In this document: positions 1-8,216 of the stretch, in pieces
Layout: every line of letters starts with the position of its first letter
How positions within the stretch are numbered: the first letter of the stretch is position 1
From: Pseudodesulfovibrio cashew
GTDB taxonomy: Bacteria > Desulfobacterota > Desulfovibrionia > Desulfovibrionales > Desulfovibrionaceae
DNA: 64,000 nt
Direction: 5' to 3'
NCBI RefSeq assembly: GCF_009762795.1
Contig: NZ_CP046400.1
Span: 659,501 to 723,500, forward strand
The notes under the pieces: model-generated
Database searches by the model: none
Seen by the model: only the letters and a program-made list of their open reading frames with translations
Told to the model about the DNA's origin: nothing
Program-made: the position numbers and the translations under genes

Positions 1-20
1 GAAAATCCAAGGAGGCGCCC

Positions 21-1064
21 ATGAATCCGGCCACGCTCATACCGGTTCCAGACCCGCTGCCCATCCCCTACGGGTGGTTCGACGTGCTGCTCATCGTCAC
101 GTTTACGGTTCACATCATCCTGATGAACGCCCTGGTGGGGTCCGCTGCCATCGGCCTGGTCAGGTCGTTCAAAGGCAAGAGCCAGCTGGCAAAGGACATC
201 GGGCAAAAGCTGCCGCCACTGCTCGCCCTGACCATCAACCTGGGCGTCGCCCCCCTGCTCTTTCTCCAGGTCAACTACGGCCACTTCGACTACGTCAGCT
301 CAGTGCTCATGGGTGGCTGGTGGCTGGCCATCATCGGCGCGCTGCTCTTCTCCTACTACGGATTCTACTTCTACAAGTTCCGTTTCGAGTCCCTGTCCCT
401 GAGCTGGCGCAGACTGATCTTCGGCTCGTCCCTGGCGGGGCTGCTCTTCACCGGGTTCATGCTCACCAACAACATCTCGCTGATGCTCGTCCCCAATAAC
501 TGGCTGCAATATTTCTCCGGCCAGGGCGGATTTCTCAACCTGGCCGACCCGACCCTCATCCCCCGCTACCTGCACTTCATGGTCGGGGCCGTAGCCGTCG
601 GCGGCCTGTGGGTGGCCCTGCTCGGCCAGATGCGCAAAGAGGACGAATACGTGGAGTCGGGCATGAAGTGGCTGACCCACGCCACCATCGCCAACCTGGC
701 CGTGGGCCTCTGGTTCCTCATGGCCCAGCCCCGGGAAATCCTGCTCGCCTTCATGGGCGGCAATGTCCCGGCCACCGCCACCCTGGCGGCGTCCCTGGGC
801 GCGGCGGGCATGCTGCTCTTTTCGGGCTTCCGCAAGAACCCCAGAAGCGCGGCAGTGTGGGCGGTCATCACGGTCTTCCTCATGGCCTGCGCGCGCCATT
901 GGCAGCGCGTACTCATGGTCTCCCCCTGGAAGGAAATGGACGCCATCCCGGTCACCCACCAGTACGGCTCCTTCTACCTCTTCCTCGGCTTCCTCGTGGG
1001 CGGCCTCGCCCTGATCGCCTACATGGTCAAACTCTACTTCAAAGCGCGCACGGGGAGGGCATAA
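21..1064 (+). CDS. CydA-superfamily integral membrane subunit (no c haem)
   Basis: A 347-residue polytopic membrane protein with about eight hydrophobic segments. The start is supported by AAGGAGG at 9-15. Two stretches resemble CydA, the quinol-oxidising subunit of cytochrome bd: an N-terminal helix with His31 (VHIILMNALVG), and a FMLTNN...PRYLHFMVGA segment with His185, near where E. coli CydA has haem ligand His186. The next gene starts 4 bases downstream and is a second CydA-like protein carrying c haems, so the two probably form a heterodimer in the inner membrane. The superfamily assignment is my reading of motifs; haem content and electron donor are inference. It could be annotated simply as a hypothetical membrane protein. 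Confidence 0.7.
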   Translation: MNPATLIPVPDPLPIPYGWFDVLLIVTFTVHIILMNALVGSAAIGLVRSFKGKSQLAKDIGQKLPPLLALTINLGVAPLLFLQVNYGHFDYVSSVLMGGWWLAIIGALLFSYYGFYFYKFRFESLSLSWRRLIFGSSLAGLLFTGFMLTNNISLMLVPNNWLQYFSGQGGFLNLADPTLIPRYLHFMVGAVAVGGLWVALLGQMRKEDEYVESGMKWLTHATIANLAVGLWFLMAQPREILLAFMGGNVPATATLAASLGAAGMLLFSGFRKNPRSAAVWAVITVFLMACARHWQRVLMVSPWKEMDAIPVTHQYGSFYLFLGFLVGGLALIAYMVKLYFKARTGRA

Positions 1065-1067
1065 CCC

Positions 1068-3578
1068 ATGGAATATCCCATCTGGCAACTGACCACCCTG
1101 GGCGGCGGCTTCTGGATCGCCCTGATCGCGACCCTGCATGTCTACGTGGCCCACTTCGCCGTGGGCGGCGGCCTGCTGCTGGTGCTTGTCGAGCAGGCGG
1201 CCTACCGCAACAACAACGTCCACCTGCTGGACTACGTCAAGAAGCACTCCCGCTTCTTCCTGCTCCTGACCATGGCCTTCGGCGCGGTCTCGGGCGTGGC
1301 AATCTGGATCACCATCGCGCTCCTTGCACCACAGGCAACCATCACGCTCATCCACCAGTTCGTGTTCGGCTGGGCGGCTGAGTGGGTCTGCTTCCTGGGC
1401 GAGATCGTGGCCCTGATCGTCTACTATTACACCTGGGAAAGCATGGACCGGCGCGACCACCTGACGGTGGGCTGGCTCTACTTCCTCTTCGGCTGGCTCT
1501 CTCTCTTCCTGATCAACGGCATTATCGGGTTCATGCTCACTCCCGGCGACTGGATCACCACCAAGTCCTTCTGGGACGGCTTCTTCAACCCGACCTTCTG
1601 GCCCCAGCTCGTGTTCCGCAGCTTCTTCTCGGCGGCCTGCGCGGGGTTGTTCGGCTTCGTTACCGCCACCCGCATCCAGGACGAGGACACGCGCCACGCC
1701 ATGGTCAGGACCTGTTCGGTCTGGACCACCCTCGGCATCGTGGCCACCATCCTCTCCGGCCTGCTCTACATGGCCGCCCTGCCGCCCGCGCAGATGGAAC
1801 TGATCACCCTCAAGTCCCACCGCGTGCTCGGCTTCATGACATGGTTCTGGATCTTTGCCGGGGTGACTCTGGTGGGCGGGCTGATCCTGGCCTTCAGGAT
1901 GCCCCGGACCATGTCCTTTTCCCTGGCCATGCTGGTCATGCTCTCCGGCCTCGGCCTGTTCGGCTCCTTCGAGTTCATCCGCGAGGCGGGCCGCAAGCCC
2001 TATCTCATCTGGGATTACACCTATTCCAACTCCATTCAGAAGGCGATGGTCCCGGTCATCAACCAGGAAGGGGCCATCAAACACGCCAAGTGGGCACCGC
2101 CGGAACTCAAGGCGGGCATCACCGAGGCCAACGTCCTCAAGGCGGGGGAATTCCTCTACCAGCTCGAGTGCGCCTCCTGCCACGCCATCGGCGGCCCCAT
2201 GAATGAAATCCGCAAGCGGACCAGCATGTACGACGAGAACGGCATGGACGCCTTCCTGACCGGCATGGGCAAACTGAACAAGTACATGCCGCCCTTTGCC
2301 GGGACCACACAGGAACGCAAGGCCCTGGCCGCATACATCGCCGTGACTTTGAACGGCAACAAGGCAACGACAGCGGCGACAATCCCCGACCCCGAGGCCG
2401 TGGAGCCCTCGCCCTTTGATCCGGACAGCGCGGAATACGCTCTGCTGGCCTGGGCCGACCAGGGCATGCGCTTCTTCGCGCAAAACGACAAATGGACCCT
2501 GCTGCCGCCCCGTAGCGTGGTCCGCGCACAGCTGGTCCTGCGGGACGGGCTGCCCGAGTTCGTCACCGACGGCGTGACCATCGAATACGCCGTGGAAGAC
2601 GGCATCGAGGCGGCGGCCCCGACCGGCACCATGCAGCTTCTGGGCAGCCAGAACCGCTTCGAGGCGGATCTCGCCCTCAAGCCCTACCGCTCCGGCCAAT
2701 TCGAGCCCCTGCCGGTGGTCACCCTGACCGCCAAAGTGGACGGCGAGACCGTTGCCACCGCCAAGGTGGCCGTACCCGTCAGCGACCAGATGGGTTGCCG
2801 CAACTGCCACGGCGGCGACTGGGCCGAGGACGGCTCCGGCGTCTCCCAGGGCACCGTGGAAAACATCCTGGCCGCCCACGACCGCATGAACAAAACCGAC
2901 CACGTGGCCGCATCGGCCAAGGGCCCGATAACCTGCGCCAACTGCCACGCCGATCCGTCCCAGGACAGCGAAGGCCGCGACAACCTGCCCAGCCTGGCCG
3001 CCGCCATCCACGGCGTGCACGCGGTCTACATGGCCGGGCGCGACTCCGCACAGTCCTGCATGCTCTGCCACCCGCAGAACACCCTGCGCGACAACCACGG
3101 TGAGGCCGGTTTCGAGTGCGCCAACTGCCACGGCCCCCTCGAGGACCACGCCATCAGCCTGCTCAAGGGCGACCAGGAAGCGGGCCGCAAGGGCGCGAAC
3201 AAGCTGCTGCCCCTGATCACGCCGCGCAACGTCGGCAACGCGGACGCGGTCAACCCGCGCACCCCGTGGGTCAACGAGCCCGACTGCCTCAACTGCCACG
3301 TGGACTTCGCCGCTCCGGACAGCGACTCCACCTTCAACGAGTGGACCGACGACGAGACCGAACTCTTCGCGGCCCGGCGCGACGAGATGGACGCCGTGAA
3401 CTGCGCGGCCTGCCACGGCTCGCCCCACGCCCTCTATCCGGCCACGGACCGAGACAACGTCATGCCCGGCCAGTATATGGACCAGGCCCGGATATTCGGC
3501 GCCGCAGGATCCTGTACCGTCTGCCACGTGGATGAGATGGAAGACCCGGCCCACCACGCCGGCATGGGCCTGAACTAA
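1068..3578 (+). CDS. CydA-like membrane cytochrome fused to octahaem c-type domain
   Basis: 836 residues, start supported by GGGGAGGG at 1052-1059. Residues 1-305 are polytopic and CydA-like (helix with His24 and His29; FMLTPGDW then a helix at about 175-198). A monohaem cytochrome c domain follows (CASCH 368-372, with Met/Pro-rich MPPF near 407). Residues about 440-570 look like a beta-sandwich, and the tail has seven more CXXCH sites (577, 623, 664, 684, 740, 779, 816). Eight c haems in all would sit in the periplasm. The family resembles bd-type oxidase relatives that take electrons from or give them to c-type haems. Role is inferred: quinol-linked electron exchange with periplasmic cytochromes, oxygen defence, or extracellular electron transfer. 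The helix matching the His186 region of CydA has Arg/Phe instead of His. Confidence 0.8.
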   Translation: MEYPIWQLTTLGGGFWIALIATLHVYVAHFAVGGGLLLVLVEQAAYRNNNVHLLDYVKKHSRFFLLLTMAFGAVSGVAIWITIALLAPQATITLIHQFVFGWAAEWVCFLGEIVALIVYYYTWESMDRRDHLTVGWLYFLFGWLSLFLINGIIGFMLTPGDWITTKSFWDGFFNPTFWPQLVFRSFFSAACAGLFGFVTATRIQDEDTRHAMVRTCSVWTTLGIVATILSGLLYMAALPPAQMELITLKSHRVLGFMTWFWIFAGVTLVGGLILAFRMPRTMSFSLAMLVMLSGLGLFGSFEFIREAGRKPYLIWDYTYSNSIQKAMVPVINQEGAIKHAKWAPPELKAGITEANVLKAGEFLYQLECASCHAIGGPMNEIRKRTSMYDENGMDAFLTGMGKLNKYMPPFAGTTQERKALAAYIAVTLNGNKATTAATIPDPEAVEPSPFDPDSAEYALLAWADQGMRFFAQNDKWTLLPPRSVVRAQLVLRDGLPEFVTDGVTIEYAVEDGIEAAAPTGTMQLLGSQNRFEADLALKPYRSGQFEPLPVVTLTAKVDGETVATAKVAVPVSDQMGCRNCHGGDWAEDGSGVSQGTVENILAAHDRMNKTDHVAASAKGPITCANCHADPSQDSEGRDNLPSLAAAIHGVHAVYMAGRDSAQSCMLCHPQNTLRDNHGEAGFECANCHGPLEDHAISLLKGDQEAGRKGANKLLPLITPRNVGNADAVNPRTPWVNEPDCLNCHVDFAAPDSDSTFNEWTDDETELFAARRDEMDAVNCAACHGSPHALYPATDRDNVMPGQYMDQARIFGAAGSCTVCHVDEMEDPAHHAGMGLN

Positions 3579-3599
3579 CCGCCCATACGACAACATCAC

Positions 3600-3634
3600 A
3601 AAGGGCCGCCCGAAATCGGGCGGCCCTTTTGCTT
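3600..3634 (+). terminator. Rho-independent terminator after the CydA-like operon
   Basis: GGGCCGCCCG, AAAT, CGGGCGGCCC forms a ten-pair stem followed by TTTTGC. It lies 22 bases after the stop of the multihaem gene. Confidence 0.9.
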
Positions 3635-3698
3635 TGGGTTGCGCTCCTGGGCGGGTTCGCCCATACTCCGGCTCATCATCAACAACCCCGGAGCGACC

Positions 3699-4421
3699 AT
3701 GCTGGAAGGACTGTGGACACTGGAAAATCTCATCGCCCTGATCACTCTGGCCGGGCTGGAGATCGTGCTCGGCATCGACAACATCGTCTTCGTGGTCGTG
3801 GTCACCAACAAGCTGCCCGAGGCATCGCGCGCAACGGCCCGGCGGCTGGGCATCGGGCTGGCCATGTTCTCGCGCATCGCCCTGCTGCTCGCCATCTCCG
3901 CCATCATGGGACTGACCGCGCCGCTCTTCACCCTCTTCGACCACGTCGTGTCCGGCCGCGACATCGTCCTGCTCACCGGCGGCCTCTTCCTGCTGGCCAA
4001 GGCCACCCACGAAATCCACGACAAGCTGGAGGAGCCGGGGCTCGCCGAGACGCATGTACGCAAGCAATACTCCTATTTCTCCGCCATCATGCAGATCATG
4101 ATTCTGGACCTCGTCTTTTCACTGGACTCGGTCATCACCGCCGTAGGCATGGCCCAGCACCTGACGGTCATGATCGCTGCCATCGTCGTGGCCGTAGGCG
4201 TGATGCTGTTGTTCGCCGGGCCGGTCAGCGACTTCGTGTCACGGCACCCCACGGTGCAGATGCTCGCCTTCTCCTTCCTCCTTTTGGTCGGAATATTTCT
4301 CATGGCCGAGGGCATGCACAGGCACATTGATCGCGGGTATATTTATTTCGCCATGGCGTTTTCGTTGTTTGTGGAGTTTTTGAATTTGCGATTGCGGAAG
4401 AAGAGGAAGGCCGCTCTTTAA
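3699..4421 (+). CDS. TerC/Alx-family integral membrane protein
   Basis: 240 residues. The ATG at 3699 has GGAG six bases upstream; an in-frame extension to 3639 overlaps the terminator and is unlikely. The family signatures are present: acidic residues in transmembrane helices (GLEIVLGIDNIVFV near 15-30 and DLVFSLDSVITAVG near 130-145). TerC/Alx proteins are implicated in metal (manganese, tellurite) homeostasis and may supply metal to secreted proteins. It stands alone, between a terminator and a long non-coding region, so neighbours do not narrow the substrate. Confidence 0.9.
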   Translation: MLEGLWTLENLIALITLAGLEIVLGIDNIVFVVVVTNKLPEASRATARRLGIGLAMFSRIALLLAISAIMGLTAPLFTLFDHVVSGRDIVLLTGGLFLLAKATHEIHDKLEEPGLAETHVRKQYSYFSAIMQIMILDLVFSLDSVITAVGMAQHLTVMIAAIVVAVGVMLLFAGPVSDFVSRHPTVQMLAFSFLLLVGIFLMAEGMHRHIDRGYIYFAMAFSLFVEFLNLRLRKKRKAAL

Positions 4422-4431
4422 GGAGCGGCCA
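4410..4431 (+). terminator. Hairpin over the terC-like stop codon
   Basis: GGCCGCTC, TTTAAG, GAGCGGCC forms an eight-pair stem with the TAA stop in the loop. There is no T-run after it, so it may be an attenuating or mRNA-end hairpin and not a full terminator. Confidence 0.5.
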
Positions 4432-4576
4432 TTGATGATGGGATGCGCGCCTGCGGCGCGAGAGCCAGCGTTGGGGCCTGCGGCCCCTCGCTTCCGGGAA
4501 TCGCGCTTGCAGCGCGTGGAGAGCCGGGTTCGGGGCTGCGCTCCCAAAAGCCCTCCATGCCCTCCCGGCGGGGTCC

Positions 4577-4602
4577 ATTTCTTTTGCTGCGCCAAAAGAA
4601 AT
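4577..4602. repeat. Inverted repeat ATTTCTTTTG...CAAAAGAAAT
   Basis: Ten-base perfect arms (4577-4586 and 4593-4602) around CTGCGC. The core TTCTTTTG/CAAAAGAA recurs in the inverted repeat at 5141-5170, so the two probably belong to the same dispersed family and bracket about 570 bases. Confidence 0.75.
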
Positions 4603-5006
4603 AGACGAAAGAAAAGGCGCTTGGAGGGGCATCCCCGCCCCGGTGCTCTCGGACGAGAATCTCAGCCAACCCGGTCGGCTTCGGACTTCGTTGAGTGAAA
4701 CGCTCTGCCAACTTTATCGAACGGAGGCCGTCCCACTCCGTGCGGGTCCCGAAACAAGAGCCGCCGACCGGCTTGGTGAGCTTCTAGGCCCGTGAGCAAG
4801 GGGCTCAGGGCGGACCTCCGAAGGGGCAGTCGAAGCGCCGAATTTTTTCTTTCTTATTTGTACAGAGATGTTAGCTCGGCTTGATGGGAAAAGTTGTCCT
4901 TATTCCATAGCTGAATGCTAGCTCGATTAGTTGGGCAAAGGCCGGTTGCACCATCCGGCAAGCTACCGATCACCCCGGCAACGACCAGTAATCGAGCTCG
5001 GGGCTT

Positions 5007-5096
5007 AGAGCCGCTTGCACACGGTGAAGCCTAGCCCGAAGCGCGCCTACCCGTAGGCTTTCGCTTTTCGGGCAGCGGAACCGTGTTAGCGGCTCT
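5007..5096 (+). ncRNA. Candidate structured RNA (possible pseudoknot)
   Basis: The outer arms AGAGCCGCT...ACACGGT (5007-5024) and ACCGTGTTAGCGGCTCT (about 5080-5096) pair with one small bulge. Inside, GAAGCCT (5026-5032) can pair with AGGCTTT (about 5055-5061) and GCCCGAAGCG (5034-5043) with CGCTTTTCGGGC (about 5062-5073). These two inner pairings cross, so they would form a pseudoknot or alternative folds. The family is not one I recognise. It is 220 bases upstream of the serS start and might be part of its leader. Confidence 0.35.
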
Positions 5097-5140
5097 TGGG
5101 CCCGAGAGCGCGCTGCAGCACAAAAAAGCGCGTCTTTTGC

Positions 5141-5170
5141 CTTCTTTTGGACGCGCTAGCCCAAAAGAAG
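5141..5170. repeat. Inverted repeat CTTCTTTTGG...CCAAAAGAAG
   Basis: Ten-base perfect arms (5141-5150, 5161-5170) with a ten-base loop. An alternative stem GCGCGTC (5128-5134) / GACGCGC (5150-5156) would exclude part of it. Same core as the repeat at 4577-4602. Confidence 0.75.
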
Positions 5171-5203
5171 GTCGGCCCGGAAGGGCCGAAACCCTTGCTC
5201 CGT

Positions 5204-5224
5204 CAATCGCCGCCGACAGGCGGC
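5204..5224. repeat. Dispersed 21-base repeat, copy A
   Basis: The 21 bases here are the exact reverse complement of 29182-29202. Each copy contains the small inverted repeat GCCGCC...GGCGGC. Both copies lie in gene-free, repeat-rich DNA. Confidence 0.8.
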
Positions 5225-5316
5225 TTCCTTATCTCTTAAGGCCGCGCCGCCAGGCGCACCTTTTCATTCCCCCCGTTTTGCATTACACCATGGGCAAATC
5301 AATCAGGAGTAGTTCG

Positions 5317-6597
5317 ATGCTTGATCTCAAGTTGATGCAGAAAAACCCGGATGTGGTCCGGGAGAGCCTGGAAAAACGCGGCTCGAAAATAGACGTACAG
5401 GAATTTACCGACCTCGACGCGCGGCGCAAGGCGCTCATCGGCGAAGTGGAAGCCCTCAAGGCCGAAAAGAACGCCGTGGGCCCGGAGATCGCCAAGCGCA
5501 AGAAGGCAGGCGAGGACGCCTCCGACCTGCTGGCCAAGATGGGCGAGGTTGCGGCCCGCACCAAGGAGCTCGACGCCGAGCTGGCCGAGGTGGAGGCCGC
5601 CCAGAAGGACTGGATGATGTCCGTGCCCAACATCCCGCACGACTCCGTGCCGCTGGGCCAGTCCGAAGACGACAACCCGGTACTGCGCTACTGGGGCGAC
5701 AAGCCCGAGTTCGACTTCGCGCCCAAGGAACACTGGGAGCTGGGTACCGCCCTTGGCGGCCTGGACTTCGAGTGCGCGGCCAAGCTGTCCGGCTCCCGCT
5801 TCTCGATCAGCTTCGGCGCCATCGCCCGGCTGGAACGCGCCGTTGCCCAGTTCATGCTGAACACCCAGACCGAACTGCACGGCTACACCGAAGTCCTGCC
5901 CCCGGTCATCGTCAACAAGGCGACCATGACCGGAACGGGCCAGTTGCCCAAGTTCGAGGAAGACCTCTTCAAGCTCACCGACGACCGCGAGCTGTACCTC
6001 ATCCCCACCGCAGAGGTCCCGCTGACCAACGTTTACGCAGGCGAGGTCATCGAGGAAGACGTCCTGCCGATCAAATTCTGCGCCCTGACCCCCTGCTTCC
6101 GCTCCGAGGCCGGGTCCTACGGCAAGGACACCAAGGGGCTCATCCGCCAGCACCAGTTCTACAAGGTGGAGATGGTCAACTTCGCCCACCCGGAGCACTC
6201 CTACGAGGCCCTGGAGGACATGACCCGCTCGGCCGAGCGTATCCTGGAGCTGCTGGAGCTCCCCTACCGGACCATCACCCTGTGCACCGGCGACATGGGC
6301 TTCGGCGCTGCCAAGACCTATGACATCGAGGTCTGGCTGCCCGGCCAGGACAAGTACCGGGAAATCTCCTCCTGCTCCAACTGCGAGGACTTCCAGGCCC
6401 GCCGCGCCAACATCCGGTTCCAGCCCAAGGACTCCAAGAAGAAGCAGTACCCGCACACCCTCAACGGCTCCGGCCTGGCCGTGGGCCGCTGCCTGGTGGC
6501 GGTCATGGAAAATTACCAGCAGGCCGACGGCACTATCAGGGTGCCCGAGGCGCTCAAGCCCTACATGGGCGGCATCGACGTCATCGGCCCCAGATAA
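5317..6597 (+). CDS. serS: Seryl-tRNA synthetase
   Basis: 426 residues, full length for the family. The ATG at 5317 has AGGAG at 5304-5308; longer in-frame starts run into repeat DNA. The N-terminal part (about 30-105) is the long antiparallel coiled-coil arm that binds tRNA-Ser. The class II catalytic core has the motif 2 region ([23 protein letters not shown]) and motif 3 ([16 protein letters not shown]). It charges tRNA-Ser, and in organisms that make selenoproteins also tRNA-Sec. It is monocistronic, with a terminator after it and a long structured leader region before it. Confidence 0.98.
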   Translation: MLDLKLMQKNPDVVRESLEKRGSKIDVQEFTDLDARRKALIGEVEALKAEKNAVGPEIAKRKKAGEDASDLLAKMGEVAARTKELDAELAEVEAAQKDWMMSVPNIPHDSVPLGQSEDDNPVLRYWGDKPEFDFAPKEHWELGTALGGLDFECAAKLSGSRFSISFGAIARLERAVAQFMLNTQTELHGYTEVLPPVIVNKATMTGTGQLPKFEEDLFKLTDDRELYLIPTAEVPLTNVYAGEVIEEDVLPIKFCALTPCFRSEAGSYGKDTKGLIRQHQFYKVEMVNFAHPEHSYEALEDMTRSAERILELLELPYRTITLCTGDMGFGAAKTYDIEVWLPGQDKYREISSCSNCEDFQARRANIRFQPKDSKKKQYPHTLNGSGLAVGRCLVAVMENYQQADGTIRVPEALKPYMGGIDVIGPR

Positions 6598-6618
6598 CGA
6601 GCGGCGAAAAAAACAACA

Positions 6619-6655
6619 AAAGGCCGGAGCGTTCACGCTCCGGCCTTTTCTTATT
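6619..6655. terminator. Bidirectional terminator between serS and the zinc-finger gene
   Basis: AAAGGCCGGAGCG, TTCA, CGCTCCGGCCTTTTC. The stem has T-rich tracts on both strands, and it separates two convergent genes. Confidence 0.9.
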
Positions 6656-6676
6656 GTTCCTGTCGGTTGAAAATCG

Positions 6677-7012
6677 CTACTCCGCGCAATGCACGCAGAG
6701 TACGGTCTCGGGCATGGCCTTGAGCCGGGCCATGGGGATGGGGTCGCCGCAATCCTCGCACAGGCCGAAGTCCTCGTCCTCGTCCACCCGCTTGAGGGCC
6801 TCGGTCAGGCGGACGAGCCGGACCCTGGCCTTGGAGAGCTGCGCCTCGGCCACGGACTGGTTCACGATGTTATCCATGCGCGAGATGCGCCCGATGGCGT
6901 TGTCCGGGGCCACGGGCTTGACCAATTCCTCCAGCCGGGGAATTTCGGCCTTCAACTCCTCTATCTCATCCTGGGCGAAGCGTTTGAAAGCCGCCTTGTC
7001 CCGATCGTTCAT
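6677..7012 (-). CDS. DksA/TraR-type C4 zinc finger protein
   Basis: 111 residues. The ATG at 7012 overlaps the TGA of the aminotransferase gene (ATGA), so the two are translationally coupled; a longer in-frame version would overlap that gene. A helical N-terminal half (coiled coil about 10-80) precedes CEDC (85-88) and CVHC (106-109), the C4 zinc finger of the DksA/TraR family. Such proteins bind the RNA polymerase secondary channel. It lacks an obvious DksA-type DxxDxA tip, though residues 76-82 (VDEDEDF) are acidic, so it may be a regulator different from true DksA. Confidence 0.85.
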   Translation of the reverse strand: MNDRDKAAFKRFAQDEIEELKAEIPRLEELVKPVAPDNAIGRISRMDNIVNQSVAEAQLSKARVRLVRLTEALKRVDEDEDFGLCEDCGDPIPMARLKAMPETVLCVHCAE

Positions 7013-8169
7013 TCGCCCAGCCTCCTCAGCCGGGCCATGGCATCCTCCAGCACCGGCATCTCCTTGGCGAAGCAGAACCGAACCAGCCCCTCGCCGACCT
7101 CGCCCTCGTAGAAGGCCGAACCGGGAACACAGGCCACGCCGGTCCGCTCCAGCAGGAACAGGGCGCGCGCCTTGGCGTTGCCGCCCGGCAGCGAGGTGAC
7201 GTCGGCCAGGGTGTAGTAGGCTCCCTCGGGCACATGGGGCGTGAGCCCGATGTCCTTCAGGGTGGAGCAGAAGAGGTCGCGCTTGAGCTGGTGATCGTCC
7301 GACACGGATTGATAATAGTCCGGTCCAAGCTCCCTGAGTCCGCAGGCCGCGCCGAGCTGGAGCGGCGCCGGAGCGCAGACGTATACCAGGTCGTTGAAAT
7401 GGCCGATGGCCAGCGCCCATTCCGGGTCGCAGATGGCGTAGCCCAGCCGCCAGCCCGTGACGGCGAAGACCTTGGAAAAGCCGGAGATGGTGATGGTCCG
7501 CCGGGCCATGCCGGGCAGGGTGGCCGGGGAAATGTGCTCACGCCCGTCAAAGACGAAGTGCTCGTAGATCTCGTCTGTGAAGACGAAAAGGTCGTGGGCT
7601 TCGGCAAAGTCTGCGATGCATTGCAGCTCGCTTCGGGTGAAGACCTTGCCCGCCGGGTTGGAGGGCGTGTTCAGAATGATGGCCCGGGTCCGGGCCGTGA
7701 CCTTGGACTCCAGGTCTTCAGCGGTGAAATTCCAGTGGGGCGGAGCCAGGGTGACGTAAACCGGCTTGATCCCGAGGGAGGCCATGGTCACGATGTGGTA
7801 GCCGTAATACGGCTCGAAGACGATAACCTCGTCGCCCTCGTCCAGCAGGGCCAGGCAGGCGGCGTAGAACGCGCCCGTGGCTCCTGCGGAGACCACCACC
7901 TGCCCTTCGGGGTTCACATCCATGCCCGCATACCGCTTCTGCTTGGCGGCGATGGCATCGCGAAGCTCCACGCGCCCGTCGAAGCGGGTGTAGATGTTGC
8001 TGCCCCGCTCCATGGCCTCCTCGGCTCCCCGGATGACCGGGGCGGGCACGGGCAGGTCGCAGACCCCCTGCGCCAGGTTGATGCCACCCACGCGGGCGCA
8101 TTCAATGGACATGTTGCGGATTTCTGACTGGGCGACCAGGGGACGGCGTTTGCTCACTTTCAATGACAT
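7009..8169 (-). CDS. PLP-dependent class I/II aminotransferase
   Basis: 386 residues from the ATG at 8169. A longer frame to 8214 would run into the start region of the divergent SDR gene. Fold-type I features are NTPSNPAGK (168-176), TDEIYEH (198-204), the Schiff-base lysine in SGFSKVFAVTGWRLGY (Lys233), and substrate-carboxylate Arg241. The sequence fits the aspartate/kynurenine/methionine aminotransferase group; the donor amino acid cannot be read from motifs. It is the first gene of a two-gene unit with the zinc finger protein. Confidence 0.9.
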   Translation of the reverse strand: MSLKVSKRRPLVAQSEIRNMSIECARVGGINLAQGVCDLPVPAPVIRGAEEAMERGSNIYTRFDGRVELRDAIAAKQKRYAGMDVNPEGQVVVSAGATGAFYAACLALLDEGDEVIVFEPYYGYHIVTMASLGIKPVYVTLAPPHWNFTAEDLESKVTARTRAIILNTPSNPAGKVFTRSELQCIADFAEAHDLFVFTDEIYEHFVFDGREHISPATLPGMARRTITISGFSKVFAVTGWRLGYAICDPEWALAIGHFNDLVYVCAPAPLQLGAACGLRELGPDYYQSVSDDHQLKRDLFCSTLKDIGLTPHVPEGAYYTLADVTSLPGGNAKARALFLLERTGVACVPGSAFYEGEVGEGLVRFCFAKEMPVLEDAMARLRRLGE

Positions 8170-8216
8170 GGGATCGATTCTCGCGTATGTGGATTGAACG
8201 TAAGGGAGAATCATAT

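Larger units (their letters stand above)
4432..5316. other. Long structured non-coding region between terC-like gene and serS
   Basis: About 885 bases with no convincing reading frame. It holds several hairpins (listed separately), a pair of near-direct repeats (TGTTAGCTCG near 4868 and TGCTAGCTCG near 4916), an inverted pair CCGGTCGGC (about 4670) / GCCGACCGG (about 4763), and a sequence shared in inverted orientation with 29182-29202. I looked for tRNA, tmRNA, SRP RNA, RNase P and 6S hallmarks and did not find them. Candidates are a serS leader, an unknown structured RNA, or a pile of dispersed repeats. Confidence 0.5.

Noticed and set aside
300..4067. Minus-strand open frame of 1255 codons opposite the CydA-like genes
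   Set aside because: It is the antisense shadow of high-GC genes; low-complexity His/Gly/Glu-rich translation, no RBS, and it spans a terminator and two genes.
4850..5100. tRNA, tmRNA, SRP RNA, RNase P RNA or 6S RNA
   Set aside because: None of the conserved motifs (T-loop GTTCRA, SRP GGAAGCA, RNase P GAGGAAAGTC, tmRNA tRNA-like end) are present.
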